DNA of 64,000 bases from Bacillus_CJ salitolerans (GCF_042680805.1 NZ_JBHUEM010000020.1:124001-188000), one strand, 5' to 3'; shown: positions 42,075-50,323, counted from the stretch's first letter. Program-made: numbers and translations. Notes: a model not told the origin generated them from the sequence alone.

Positions 42075-42731
42075 TTATCTCTCTACCTTGATTATTGTTT
42101 TTAAGCTTTCTACGACTTCTTCTCTTTCAATTACATTGGTGTACAAGATGGTTACTTCAAGATTGTGTTCTTCTACATAAAATGATGAGGTACGGAGGGA
42201 TAGTAATTGATGACTTCCTATGTATTCAATATATGGCAATAAATCTTCCTCTATGATATTTATTCCACTTTTACTGATTGCTAAAGTATAGTTATTATTC
42301 CTAATATCCTTCAGTTCATAATTCTCCGAGTGAAAACCAAGCCCAATGTCATTATTATCTACAAATTGAAATCCATCCTCTAAATCAACACTCATAAATG
42401 AGTAGTGTGAAGGTAAATAGAAACAATAAGTTCCAAGAAATTCACCACACATTAAGTGATATATTTTTCCATTATTGAGTTTTTTTTCCTTCGGAAGTTG
42501 TTCTGTATTATCGACTACTTCAAGAGTAATTAATTTTTCTGTACCTTCTGGAGCAATAAGAACTTCTTTTTCGTCTGCATCTTCATAGATGTGATCTGGC
42601 ATTCCTTCAATGTAGCCATTCTTATTTTCATCTTCCTTTGATTCAATATCTGAACTAACATCATCTGGCTTTGGTTCACATGCTACGAGTAATATAATAA
42701 CAAAAGCAATTATTTTAAGGATTTTAAACAT
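42075..42731 (-). CDS. putative lipoprotein, 218 aa
   Basis: Protein of 218 aa with a lipoprotein signal ending at LLVAC (Cys18), then an acidic linker (EPKPDDVSSDIESKEDENKN) and a mixed domain with no recognised family. It is predicted to be tethered to the outer face of the membrane. ATG at 42731 is preceded by GGAGG about 9 bases upstream on the minus strand. It is convergent with the peptidase-like gene. Function unknown. Confidence 0.7.
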   Translation of the reverse strand: MFKILKIIAFVIILLVACEPKPDDVSSDIESKEDENKNGYIEGMPDHIYEDADEKEVLIAPEGTEKLITLEVVDNTEQLPKEKKLNNGKIYHLMCGEFLGTYCFYLPSHYSFMSVDLEDGFQFVDNNDIGLGFHSENYELKDIRNNNYTLAISKSGINIIEEDLLPYIEYIGSHQLLSLRTSSFYVEEHNLEVTILYTNVIEREEVVESLKTIIKVER

Positions 42732-42992
42732 ATTTACCTCCTAAAACACTGATTTTTTCCTTCTTTTTCCTTTCTTATATAATAGATTAACTATTACAAA
42801 CAAGAAATAAGGAAAAGTACTTAAGTTAGGTTCTTAAAATAGAGAAGAGGTAGGAGCAATATGATCATAGTTGGTAATATGGAAAACAACTATCCGATTT
42901 CTTTTATTCATACTTAGTAGCAACACAGAACCAAAATAGGGCATAAAAAGAGGTCGACAACTCTATATTTGGAACAAAAGGATTAAAAAAAT

Positions 42993-43014
42993 ATAACACA
43001 AAATAAATTTTGTG
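42993..43014. repeat. perfect inverted repeat (AACACAAAAT / ATTTTGTGTT)
   Basis: AACACAAAAT and ATTTTGTGTT are separated by two A bases in the gap upstream of the GNAT gene; the flanking AT extends the stem. There is no T run, so a terminator role is doubtful. Confidence 0.5.
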
Positions 43015-43036
43015 TTATTCCCAAAGACTGTCAGAA

Positions 43037-43118
43037 GAAAATAAAGTATTAGATTGAAAAATAAAGTGTTAGACTAGGAAAATAAAGTTGTAGACTTAGA
43101 AAATAAAGTAATAGACTA
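43037..43118 (+). repeat. degenerate 21-nt tandem repeat, four units
   Basis: Four copies of a unit close to GAAAATAAAGTxxTAGACTAG follow each other with spacings of 20, 21 and 21 bases. In one frame units 2-4 read NKVLD-stop-ENKVVDLENKVID-stop, a heptad-like pattern broken by stops. It may be a decayed coiled-coil coding repeat or a non-coding microsatellite. It is followed by a GCCCGTT / AACGGGC hairpin (43128-43150). Confidence 0.6.
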
Positions 43119-43202
43119 GCAACTGGTGCCCGTTGGTTAAGCTAACGGGCAGGATAAGGAATTTTTGAAAGGTTATTGATACAATAGAAAGGTGGGAGAT
43201 TT

Positions 43203-43718
43203 TTGATAGAAACAAAACGTCTTATAATTAGAGAAATGGGGCAGTCCGATTATGATGCATTGTGCGGAATATTGTGTGATGAGGAAGTAATGCGTGCTGC
43301 TTATGAAAGAGCATTCAACTTAGAAGAAGCACAAAATTGGCTTAACAGACATCTTAAAAGATATGAAGAATATGGTTTTGGACTTTGGGCTGTTGTATTA
43401 AAAGAAACAAACGAAATGATTGGTCAATGTGGCTTGACAATGCAAGGCTGGAGAGAAAAAGAAATTTTGGAAATAGGATTTTTGTTTCAAAAAGCGTATT
43501 GGCACAAAGGTTACGCAACAGAAGCGGCAATTGCTTGCAACGAATACGCTTTTTCAGTTCTTAATGCAAATAGGGTTTATTCTATTATTAGGGACACAAA
43601 TATAGCCGCTCAAAAAGTTGCTGTTCGAAACGGTATGAATATTATTGATAAAGATACTAAGAATTTTAGGAATATAGATATGGAATTTTTTCTGTATTCT
43701 GTAGAGCGAACAAAATGA
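43203..43718 (+). CDS. GNAT family N-acetyltransferase (RimJ/RimL-like)
   Basis: Protein of 171 aa beginning IETKRLIIREMGQSDYDALC, the typical start of RimJ/RimL-type acetyltransferases. The GLWAVVLKETNEMIGQCGLT strands and the acetyl-CoA loop QKAYWHKGYATEAAIA follow, then NIAAQKVAVRNGM. It transfers an acetyl group from acetyl-CoA to an amine, possibly a ribosomal protein or small molecule. The start is TTG 43203 with GGTGGGAG about 7 bases upstream. It stands alone among repeats. Confidence 0.85.
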   Translation: MIETKRLIIREMGQSDYDALCGILCDEEVMRAAYERAFNLEEAQNWLNRHLKRYEEYGFGLWAVVLKETNEMIGQCGLTMQGWREKEILEIGFLFQKAYWHKGYATEAAIACNEYAFSVLNANRVYSIIRDTNIAAQKVAVRNGMNIIDKDTKNFRNIDMEFFLYSVERTK

Positions 43719-44193
43719 GCAGGTGAAATTGAAAAAGGTTTCCATGATGAACCCATATACTGTTTGAAATTGAGCTAACAGAGAACGTTAGTTCAACAAA
43801 GCGGCGGCAGTCTAAATAAGTCAGGATGAGTTTCTAAAAATATGGAACAAACTTAAACAAGATTTTACAAATATGTAAGTTGTGGAGGGTGTCAAAATTA
43901 CTTTTTGGCACCCTTTTTTTATTATAGGTTAATGGGTAAGGAGTGCTTTGTAAATAACTTTTAAGAGAAAAGTTATATGTCATTGATATAAAACCTATGT
44001 AATTTTTTAGTGTTTTTAAAGTGCATACACTTTAAAAACATATACCCTACTAGCCCCTATTATTTGGAGTAAATAAAGCGAAGAATAATCAGTTACACCA
44101 TTTCTATTCAATAAAAACCTACCTTCGCTTTCTCTCTGCATTTTAAGTTTTTTTGCAACTTTGACGTACATGGAACGATTATTATAGTGAGGA
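43719..44193. other. non-coding stretch with terminator and inverted repeat
   Basis: No ORF with a ribosome binding site is visible. A terminator-like hairpin GGGTGTCAAAA / TTTTTGGCACCC followed by a T7 run lies at 43887-43920. A perfect 13-bp inverted repeat with a 4-base loop lies at 44011-44040 (TGTTTTTAAAGTG / CACTTTAAAAACA). Confidence 0.5.
43887..43920 (+). terminator. Rho-independent terminator
   Basis: The GGGTGTCAAAA arm pairs with TTTTGGCACCC (one bulge) and is followed by seven T. It could end the GNAT transcript 170 bases upstream. Confidence 0.6.
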
Positions 44194-44277
44194 CTATTCC
44201 ACCTTGATTAACTCCTGAATGTCGATGTCTAACAGTTTGCATACCGTTTCTAAGGTCGTTAGATAAACAAAGAATAC
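44194..44277 (-). pseudogene. C-terminal fragment of a Cro/C1-type HTH regulator
   Basis: On the minus strand the frame ends LTTLETVCKLLDIDIQELIK-VE-stop, which matches the third helix and tail of small HTH_26/XRE regulators (S-T-L-x-x-I-C-x-x-L-x-C-x-x-x-D-L). The helix-turn-helix itself is missing. The fragment abuts the toxin remnant at about 44262, suggesting a rearrangement breakpoint. Confidence 0.5.
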
Positions 44278-44686
44278 GTTTTACTGAGCGTAAAGGTAAT
44301 CCTGCACATAGTGCTGCTCATTTTGATAAATTAAAAATGCATTATCAGCAAAGTGAAAAGTATGGAAAAGCAGGAGTAAGAGAACTATCAGATGGAAGAA
44401 TTAGATACTATGGTGAGATACCCCCGGCTACTAAAGCTGGTGAAATGGCAGGGAGAAGAGTATTAAGAGAGTGGAACCCTGCAACAGGTCTAAAAAAAAC
44501 ATGGCATGAAACTATAGACCATAATGGAATAATAAGGAAGTTAGACCTTATGTGAAATTTACAGGTGGGTCAAAAGTTCATTACAGATTTGACGGTAATG
44601 GAAGTTATAACGGAAAGTGGAGAAAAAATGGGTCATCCAACAAAAGAAGAGATTTACGGGATTTACATAAGCTGGTAAAGGGATAA
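44259..44686 (+). pseudogene. frameshifted C-terminal domain of a polymorphic toxin
   Basis: Residues before and after the ATG at 44337 read on as one domain: RKGNPAHSAAHFDKLKMHYQ, YGKAGVRELSDGRIRYYGEI, GRRVLREWNPATGLKKTWHE and DHNGIIRKL. After a one-base frameshift near 44545 it continues RPYVKF, KVHYRFDGNGSYNGKW and a basic tail to the stop at 44684. The HSxAHFDK and (V)HYxFDxxGxYxGxW pattern is typical of toxin tips at the C-terminus of LXG/RHS-type proteins. The N-terminal delivery part is absent and no immunity gene is recognisable, so this is a displaced toxin module. Confidence 0.55.
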
Positions 44687-44713
44687 TAAATTTTTACTTG
44701 TAGGAGGAAGAGT

Positions 44714-44833
44714 ATGTTTCAATTTGGTTTTTTTGTTGTTTGCTTGTTTTTGCTAGCTGTATCTATGTATATGTTTTCAAAAAGTGCATCTGAACGAGCT
44801 AGGGCTAGAACACAACATTTCTATGCCTCGTAA
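44714..44833 (+). CDS. small single-span membrane protein, 39 aa
   Basis: ATG 44714 has an excellent TAGGAGGAAG site 3-13 bases upstream and opens a 39-codon frame: MFQFGFFVVCLFLLAVSMYM followed by the basic tail FSKSASERARARTQHFYAS. One hydrophobic span plus an arginine-rich cytoplasmic end resembles small membrane peptides or holin/toxin-like peptides. It directly follows the polymorphic-toxin remnant. Function unknown. Confidence 0.55.
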   Translation: MFQFGFFVVCLFLLAVSMYMFSKSASERARARTQHFYAS

Positions 44834-44971
44834 ATTCAGACAACTTACTAGTCAACAAATAAGTTTGGTCTCTTTAAATACCATATAACAAAGTGAATCC
44901 TTTTATAAAGTTCTACGTCTAACATGTTAAGCGTGCAAAAAAAGATACGAAAAATAAGGAGATCAACTACA

Positions 44972-45703
44972 ATGAAAAAAAAGATTCTATATATAGTGGG
45001 AACATCAATTTTAATTACATCTTTATTAGCTGGCTGTGGAACAAAATCAATACAGCAGGATGAAGTATCTGCCATTCCAGATAAAATGGAAGAGAAAGAG
45101 GACTTAAAGCAAGACGAAGGAAAGTTTTTATCCTCCTATGAACTGCATAGTGATTCAGGTACTATCGGCATAACATATGAGTTCAAAAATGTCTCTGGAC
45201 AGTCACAAACTCTCACATTTCCTAATGGATTACGTGCAGATTGTATGCTGTTTAATGAAAATGGTGATTTACTTTATCAACATTCAAGTCAATTTATGGT
45301 TACTCAAGCTATTGAGGAGCAGATTCTAGAACCAAATGAATCTATCATCACAGACTTCATGATGTCTGAATTACCTGATGGGAAGTATCAATTAGTTATG
45401 TTTACTACATCTAATGGAGAAGAAGGCAAAATTACTACGGATATAACTATTGAAAATTCAATCTATCATAAAGAAAAAGGCAAATTAGTTGGGTGGGCGG
45501 ACAACCACTCTGTTGAGTTTGATGTAAATGGGGAGGTAAAAACATTTCAACTGACTGATATAGCGATTGAGCAAATTTCGACATTAGAAGAAGGAGATGA
45601 AGTAGAAATCTCCTATACCGTGACAGAAATTGAGGCACCTACTATTATCCACATCGTGGTTCCTACAAAGAAAGTAGTACAAGATACATCAGTGCTCGCT
45701 TAA
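44972..45703 (+). CDS. lipoprotein with BsuPI-type (intracellular proteinase inhibitor) domain
   Basis: Protein of 243 aa. The lipoprotein signal ends LLAGC (Cys21). An acidic linker is followed by a beta-rich BsuPI domain (about 55-150): TYEFKNVSGQSQTLTFPNGL, FNENGDLLYQHS, and LPDGKYQLVMFTT. The C-terminal part (about 165-243) has a second small beta domain. BsuPI domains inhibit or bind proteases; as a lipoprotein this one would sit outside the membrane. ATG 44972 has AAGGAG upstream; the frame is open from 44924. The stop is followed in frame by a decayed ORF. Confidence 0.75.
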   Translation: MKKKILYIVGTSILITSLLAGCGTKSIQQDEVSAIPDKMEEKEDLKQDEGKFLSSYELHSDSGTIGITYEFKNVSGQSQTLTFPNGLRADCMLFNENGDLLYQHSSQFMVTQAIEEQILEPNESIITDFMMSELPDGKYQLVMFTTSNGEEGKITTDITIENSIYHKEKGKLVGWADNHSVEFDVNGEVKTFQLTDIAIEQISTLEEGDEVEISYTVTEIEAPTIIHIVVPTKKVVQDTSVLA

Positions 45704-46094
45704 AATGAGAAGCTCGTTTCCATATACCGAGATATTAAACATAATAAATCAACTGAAGCACTAAAAGTACTTACTCCATTTGAAGTTTTCCAACTTTATA
45801 TGTATTCAAAAAAGCAGGAGGACTTTGAAACATTATTCCATTTACATCCAATGGAAGATGATAATATGCCGCTTGAGCGATTTCTAACTGATTATGCAAC
45901 TGAAGAAGCCAAAAAAGGAAACAATGCATTTTTTAAGAAATTAGAAGGTGTACGTAATTTTTATTCTACGTCCAATTGATCCAACGAGAACAGTTGTTTC
46001 ATTTCAGTTGGTGAATGAGGAAATGATTATTGACTTTCAACTTGTCAAGCTAGAGGATGGAAGCTGGCGAGCAGGATGGGTACCCATGCAATAA
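45704..46094 (+). pseudogene. decayed ORF encoding an unrecognised domain
   Basis: Directly after the stop at 45703 and in the same frame, 91 codons read NEKLVSIYRDIKHNKSTEAL, then VLTPFEVFQLYMYSKKQEDF, to a stop at 45979. The reading then continues one base over as LRPIDPTRTVVSFQLVNEE to DGSWRAGWVPMQ and a stop at 46094. The second part overlaps the first, so a single frameshift splits one protein. There is no start codon with a ribosome binding site. The final W(R/K)xxWxPM pattern resembles exported proteins with NTF2-like folds. Confidence 0.5.
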
Positions 46095-46189
46095 ATTAAA
46101 CAAATATTCATCAGAGCCATTTCTTCAAGAAGGAGAAGTGGTCTTTTTTGTTGAAGTAATGTATTAAACTTTTATATAGGAGTAAAATC

Positions 46190-46861
46190 ATGGATTATAA
46201 AGTGAAAACATATGAAGATGCTGTAAAAATCATTAATGAGATTGGCTTCCTACCTCTAGCCTCATTAGTACCAGAATATCCATCCTTAAATAGTATTACG
46301 TCAAAAGAAAGCTGGCATACTGATACAGAATATGATCCTTGGATCTGGAGAACAAAATTTTCAACAGACGGAGTCGCAGGATACGGGAAATTCATTCAGA
46401 AGAAATCTATATTAATTTCGAGGGATCTGCTCCCATATGTCAAGAAAGTGTTGGGGTACAATGAATTTGTTGAAGATCGCTACTTAAAGGGCAATGTCTC
46501 ACGAGAAGCTTTATCAATCTATAAAATCATTGATGAAGAGGCTGGAATAGACACAAGAGTGCTTAGAAAAAAAGCAGGTTTACAGGATAAGGAAAATAAA
46601 AAGGTTTTTGATCATGCCCTGCAGGAACTGCAAGGAACCATGGATATTGTAATTTCAGGAATAAAAGAACAAAAAGATGAAAATGGAGAAAAGAATGGGT
46701 GGAACAGTACAGCATTTGAAACGTATGAATCATGGTCTAGTCGAAATGGGATTCAAGAAATAATTATGAAAAGGGAGGAAGCAAAGGATTATCTACTACA
46801 ATTCTTTGCTCAATTTGCAAGTCCTGTTTCAGTTAAGAAGTTTAAGAAGATATTTAAATAA
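46190..46861 (+). CDS. AlkZ-related protein
   Basis: Protein of 223 aa. INEIGFLPLASLVPEYPSLN, WHTDTEYDPWIWRTKF and FETYESWSSRNGI are segments conserved in short Bacillus proteins annotated as AlkZ-related (YcaQ-like, winged-helix DNA glycosylase fold). It is about half the length of true AlkZ, whose members unhook interstrand cross-links, and I cannot see the Q-x-Q/Q-x-D catalytic motif. The activity is therefore uncertain. ATG 46190 is preceded by ATAGGAG. A long hairpin terminator separates it from the convergent PBP gene. Confidence 0.75.
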   Translation: MDYKVKTYEDAVKIINEIGFLPLASLVPEYPSLNSITSKESWHTDTEYDPWIWRTKFSTDGVAGYGKFIQKKSILISRDLLPYVKKVLGYNEFVEDRYLKGNVSREALSIYKIIDEEAGIDTRVLRKKAGLQDKENKKVFDHALQELQGTMDIVISGIKEQKDENGEKNGWNSTAFETYESWSSRNGIQEIIMKREEAKDYLLQFFAQFASPVSVKKFKKIFK

Positions 46862-46910
46862 ACATAAAACAACAGACTCATAGGGAAAAATGAGTCTGTT
46901 GTTTTATGTT
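46861..46910. terminator. bidirectional terminator between the AlkZ-related and PBP genes
   Basis: A perfect 21-bp stem (46861-46881 with 46890-46910) with an 8-base loop begins directly after the AlkZ-related stop. Both strands give A-rich/T-rich ends. Confidence 0.8.
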
Positions 46911-46914
46911 TATC

Positions 46915-49041
46915 TTAATCATTCGCTTGTTCTTCACCAGAGGAATCGTCTGTTTCAAGCTTTTCATCCTCTTCACCCTCAGTTGTATCAGATGTAATAC
47001 CTTCACGATTCACTTTCAACTCAAAATATTTATCTAGCACTCTCTCACCAATGATTTTATTAACTGGATTCTGGTCATTGTCAAGGAATGGAACGACAAT
47101 TGAAAATGCAATTTCAGGCTGGTCATATGGTGCATAACCTACTAATGTTAAGTTGTTTAATTGATGGGACGTTTTTGTGTTGACATCATAATATGGCCTT
47201 TGGGCAGTACCAGTTTTTCCAGCAGGTTTGTAGGCTTTGTCACTAAACCAACTTCCCGCCGTACCACCTGGCTCCATTACTTGTTTAAACCCTTGTTGTA
47301 CTCGAAGAAGATGTTCCTGTGACATATCAATTTTATTAAGAACAACAGGTGTAAATGGCTTTAATATTGGACCTAATGAATCCGAGATAGTAGGCTGTCT
47401 AATTTCATGTACTAATTGCGGCTTCATACGATAGCCTCCATTAGCGATTGTTGAAATATATTGAGCAAGCTGCATCGGAGTATATGTGTCATATTGGCCG
47501 ATTGCGAAGTCTAGGAATAACCCAGGGTACTGGAAAATATCATTACTTGCATACCCATCCTCTTCATAAGGTAAGTCAATTCCTGTTGGAACACCTAAAC
47601 CAAATTGATTAAAGTAATTACGGAACTGAACAATGGCTTCTGTATTACGTGGTACAGCCATACCAGAGTAGTAGTTTGATCCAAGCGAACGTAAGGCAAT
47701 ATGGAACATATAGACGTTTGAAGACTTTTGCAGGGCCTGAAGATCATTAACTGGACCTAGATTTTTATAAGATCCTTTGTCAGGTGTTCCTTTTAAACTC
47801 ATCCTTTGATCTCGAATAACTTCTCCCGGACGAATAACACCTGAGTCAAATCCAGATAAAACAGTAGCACCTTTTACAGCTGAACCAACTTCAGTTGCAT
47901 AAGTGATAGTCCCAAGGGCATAGTCTTGAATTTCATAGGATCCATCTTTTTTAGAAATTTGTTTCCCAGCTAATGATAAAACCTCACCTGTTTGAGGATG
48001 CATAAGGACGACAAAAGCACGATCTAAAAATGTAGCACCAGGTTTTTCCTTTGCATTAATGAGCTCCTCAATAAGAATTTTTTCCACTTCTTGCTGGAGT
48101 TCAAAGTCAATAGATAGTACGAGGTCATTCCCTGGTACTCCCTCTCTTATTACCTCACTTTGTAAAATAGCGCCAGCTTTATTCGTAATAAACTGAATTT
48201 GTCCTTTTTGTCCTACTAAGACATCCTCGTATTGTTGTTCAAGCTGGCTTTTTCCAACACGGTCTTTCCGGTTATAACCTCTAGATAAAAAGTAATCAAG
48301 AGATTCCAGTGGAAGTCCTTCTTCACTTGTCGTGATGTTACCTAGAACAGAGCGGAGAGTGCCTTCAATTTCGTACTTTCGATCCCAGTTTGAGGTAATA
48401 GTGATACCAGGTAAAGAATCTAGGTTTTCAGCTACAACAGCTAATTCTTCATTGGTTAGTGTTTTATCTTTAACCGTCACAGGTGATAGGGCATATCCAC
48501 TGTTAAGTTCACGGAATATGGCTGCTACCTCCAATTCTTCTTGTGAAAATGAATCGATTTGTTCCGATGACAGTGTTTCAATAATTTGTTTGTAGATTTC
48601 ATCATCTTTTATCTCAGGGTTATCCGACTTTATTTGTGATGATAATTCTTTCACTTCATCTCTATGAGTTAAGATCCAAAAATCCTTTAAATCTCTTTCC
48701 GTTAATTTATCCGTTTCTTTTTCAATCAGAGTGGAGAGCTTTTCGGCAAGATCTAATATGGTGCTTTGTGATGTTTCTTGTGTTCTAGTATATGTTATCG
48801 CATTGACAAGCTTGTTATTTACAATAATCTCTCCATTGCGATCGTACATTTTTCCGCGGGGAACTTGTGTTGAAACGTGAACATTTTCCGTTCTAGCAAT
48901 CTCTTTTTTGTAATCTTCACCATGGACAATCTGAATTAACCCTAAACGTAAAATGAGAAGAGTAAATAATAAAAATACAAAAACAAATAGAAGGTTTAGC
49001 CGAAATGGTATCGGATTTTTTTTCGTTTTAATTTGAAACAA
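46915..49041 (-). CDS. class B penicillin-binding protein 2 (transpeptidase), PbpA/PbpH-like
   Basis: Protein of up to 708 aa with one N-terminal membrane segment (about 15-37), a dimerisation domain with PRGKMYDRNG, and a transpeptidase domain: SxxK at Ser387 (GSAVKG), SxN at 440-442 (SSN) and KTG at 609-611. It cross-links peptidoglycan during cell elongation, with the Rod complex. An acidic tail (EGEEDEKLETDDSSGEEQ) ends it. The start is odd. AAGGAG abuts TTG 49041 with no spacer, and the next start-like codon is ATT nine bases later; there is no ATG near. B. subtilis PbpA (716 aa) and PbpH (704 aa) have similar lengths. Confidence 0.9.
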   Translation of the reverse strand: MFQIKTKKNPIPFRLNLLFVFVFLLFTLLILRLGLIQIVHGEDYKKEIARTENVHVSTQVPRGKMYDRNGEIIVNNKLVNAITYTRTQETSQSTILDLAEKLSTLIEKETDKLTERDLKDFWILTHRDEVKELSSQIKSDNPEIKDDEIYKQIIETLSSEQIDSFSQEELEVAAIFRELNSGYALSPVTVKDKTLTNEELAVVAENLDSLPGITITSNWDRKYEIEGTLRSVLGNITTSEEGLPLESLDYFLSRGYNRKDRVGKSQLEQQYEDVLVGQKGQIQFITNKAGAILQSEVIREGVPGNDLVLSIDFELQQEVEKILIEELINAKEKPGATFLDRAFVVLMHPQTGEVLSLAGKQISKKDGSYEIQDYALGTITYATEVGSAVKGATVLSGFDSGVIRPGEVIRDQRMSLKGTPDKGSYKNLGPVNDLQALQKSSNVYMFHIALRSLGSNYYSGMAVPRNTEAIVQFRNYFNQFGLGVPTGIDLPYEEDGYASNDIFQYPGLFLDFAIGQYDTYTPMQLAQYISTIANGGYRMKPQLVHEIRQPTISDSLGPILKPFTPVVLNKIDMSQEHLLRVQQGFKQVMEPGGTAGSWFSDKAYKPAGKTGTAQRPYYDVNTKTSHQLNNLTLVGYAPYDQPEIAFSIVVPFLDNDQNPVNKIIGERVLDKYFELKVNREGITSDTTEGEEDEKLETDDSSGEEQAND

Positions 49042-49345
49042 CTCCTTCGCTGCTAAAAGCTATATATCTATTATACTTATATTCAATTAGAAAGTTATAA
49101 TTTATATTTCTTCTGTATTATAATGTGTTTTATGATGGAAGTCATATATGAATACTTCTATTTTATAAGAAAAGAATTGAAATATATCTAGGCAAAATAT
49201 AGTAATGAAGAATTTTCAAGAAATCGGTAGGCAAGTAGAACCCATTTCATTCACATTATATTCAAATAAGGGTTGTATTTTTTTACAGAACGATTTTTTT
49301 TTTCAATGTACTCATTCATTGTTTATCACAAATGCAAATCAAGTT

Positions 49346-49376
49346 AGACCGAGTGTCATTGACACTCGGTCTTTCT
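49346..49376 (+). terminator. orphan terminator-like hairpin
   Basis: AGACCGAGTGTC (49346-49357) pairs perfectly with GACACTCGGTCT (49361-49372), followed by TTCTC. No gene on the plus strand ends nearby, so its transcript is unknown. The rest of 49042-49437 is AT-rich and holds the PBP promoter region, where I see no convincing -35/-10 pair. Confidence 0.5.
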
Positions 49377-49437
49377 CATTGCTTAGGAATTATGTATGCT
49401 CACTATTTGTGGATAACTGAGTGATGTTCGTAGTAAT

Positions 49438-49630
49438 CCGGCTCCAGCGCCCAGTCAAGATGAAATTGCAAAGATCGTCGCAATTTCATCCTACTCGAGG
49501 GAAAAAGAAAAATCACTTTTTCCTTGGTCAAATAACCCTTGAAGAGTAAAAGGGAAAGAGCGCCCTTTTTCTTCAAGGAACATTTGCTATGCCTGAGGAT
49601 AAACGGGGCGCCCTGAGCCTTTTGTTCTTT
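49438..49630. repeat. dispersed Bacillaceae intergenic repeat, copy 2
   Basis: It begins GGCTCCAGCGCCCAG and ends ACATTTGCTATGCCTGAGG, TAAACGGGGC and CCTTTTGTTC, matching copy 1 at 1950-2090. The middle differs. It contains a hairpin GATGAAATTGC / GCAATTTCATC (49459-49491) and GGGAAAGAGCGCCC-like palindromic parts. Confidence 0.55.
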
Positions 49631-49896
49631 TAATGATATTTAGGTTCTAATGTTTCGAGGTCGTCAATAAATTGCCGAATCTCTTCTTGTGAAAGGGGAA
49701 TTAACATTTGGTCATAAAGTGTAATAATTTGTCCGTCCTTATTATCAGAATGGCCTTTCAAATAATGATATAAGTAGCTCCATTGGGTCTTTTTTAGAAT
49801 TGATGCGGTGTTATGATATTTTACTCGTTGTAAATAAAATTCATTATTCAGTTCATCGAATTCCCCTGAAATGATTATTCCATCAATCTTCAACAT
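49630..49896 (-). CDS. hypothetical protein, 88 aa
   Basis: Protein of 88 aa starting MLKIDGIIISGEFDELNNEF and ending IDDLETLEPKYH. It is mixed alpha/beta, without membrane segments or metal motifs. The start ATG 49896 has GGAG five bases upstream on the minus strand. The frame is open to GTG 49902, which overlaps that site. I recognise no family. It lies between a repeat and the ilvA upstream region; no partner gene is evident. Confidence 0.55.
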   Translation of the reverse strand: MLKIDGIIISGEFDELNNEFYLQRVKYHNTASILKKTQWSYLYHYLKGHSDNKDGQIITLYDQMLIPLSQEEIRQFIDDLETLEPKYH

Positions 49897-50105
49897 TCTC
49901 ACTCCATTTATTTGGCGTAGGATAAAAGATCGTTAATTATTTGAGTCTACTACATTTTTTAACACGAATAGTTTTCTTATTCAAATAAGTGTTAATGATG
50001 TTGTATAATTATGTTTAAAAGTAATTAATTTTATGTCATAAAGTAAGAAAAGACAAATGTGGGGTGTATGAATGATTTAAAAAGTCATACATTCAAAACA
50101 TGTAA

Positions 50106-50177
50106 AAGATAGCTGGTGCTGGTCATCTACTAAATATGGAAAAGCCTGATGAATGTAACCAAATTGTGAAGGAATGA
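50106..50177 (+). pseudogene. C-terminal remnant of an alpha/beta hydrolase
   Basis: The 23 codons read KIAGAGHLLNMEKPDECNQI-VKE-stop. GAGHLLNMEKPDE is the catalytic-histidine segment and final helix of alpha/beta hydrolases (GHxxxxExP). Upstream there is no matching frame, so only the tail survives. An inverted repeat TGTATGA / TCATACA (50065-50091) lies just upstream. The rest of 49897-50290 shows nothing else. Confidence 0.5.
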
Positions 50178-50288
50178 TAATCTTTGAGTCTCAGGTCATA
50201 GAGAAAAATTTGTAGAAAAAAAGCATAAAAACACGAAAAAAATATGAAATGTAAGGGTTTTCATAAACTGTCTCGTATCAAGAGTTGT

Positions 50289-50323
50289 GTTACAATATTT
50301 TCTATCATTATTTTTGGAAAATT
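50289..50323 (+). promoter_or_regulatory. possible ilvA promoter and CodY-like box
   Basis: TGTTACAAT (50288-50296) looks like an extended -10. Downstream, TATTTTTGGAAAATT (50309-50323) matches the CodY consensus AATTTTCWGAAAATT at 12 of 15 positions. Repression of ilvA by CodY is well known in Bacillus. Confidence 0.45.

Noticed and set aside
42861..42917. 18-aa ORF starting MIIVGNMENNYPI
   Set aside because: It has a fair ribosome binding site but ends quickly in stops; too short to support.
43037..43118. CRISPR array
   Set aside because: Units are contiguous 20-21-mers without unique spacers of uniform length, and no cas genes are nearby.
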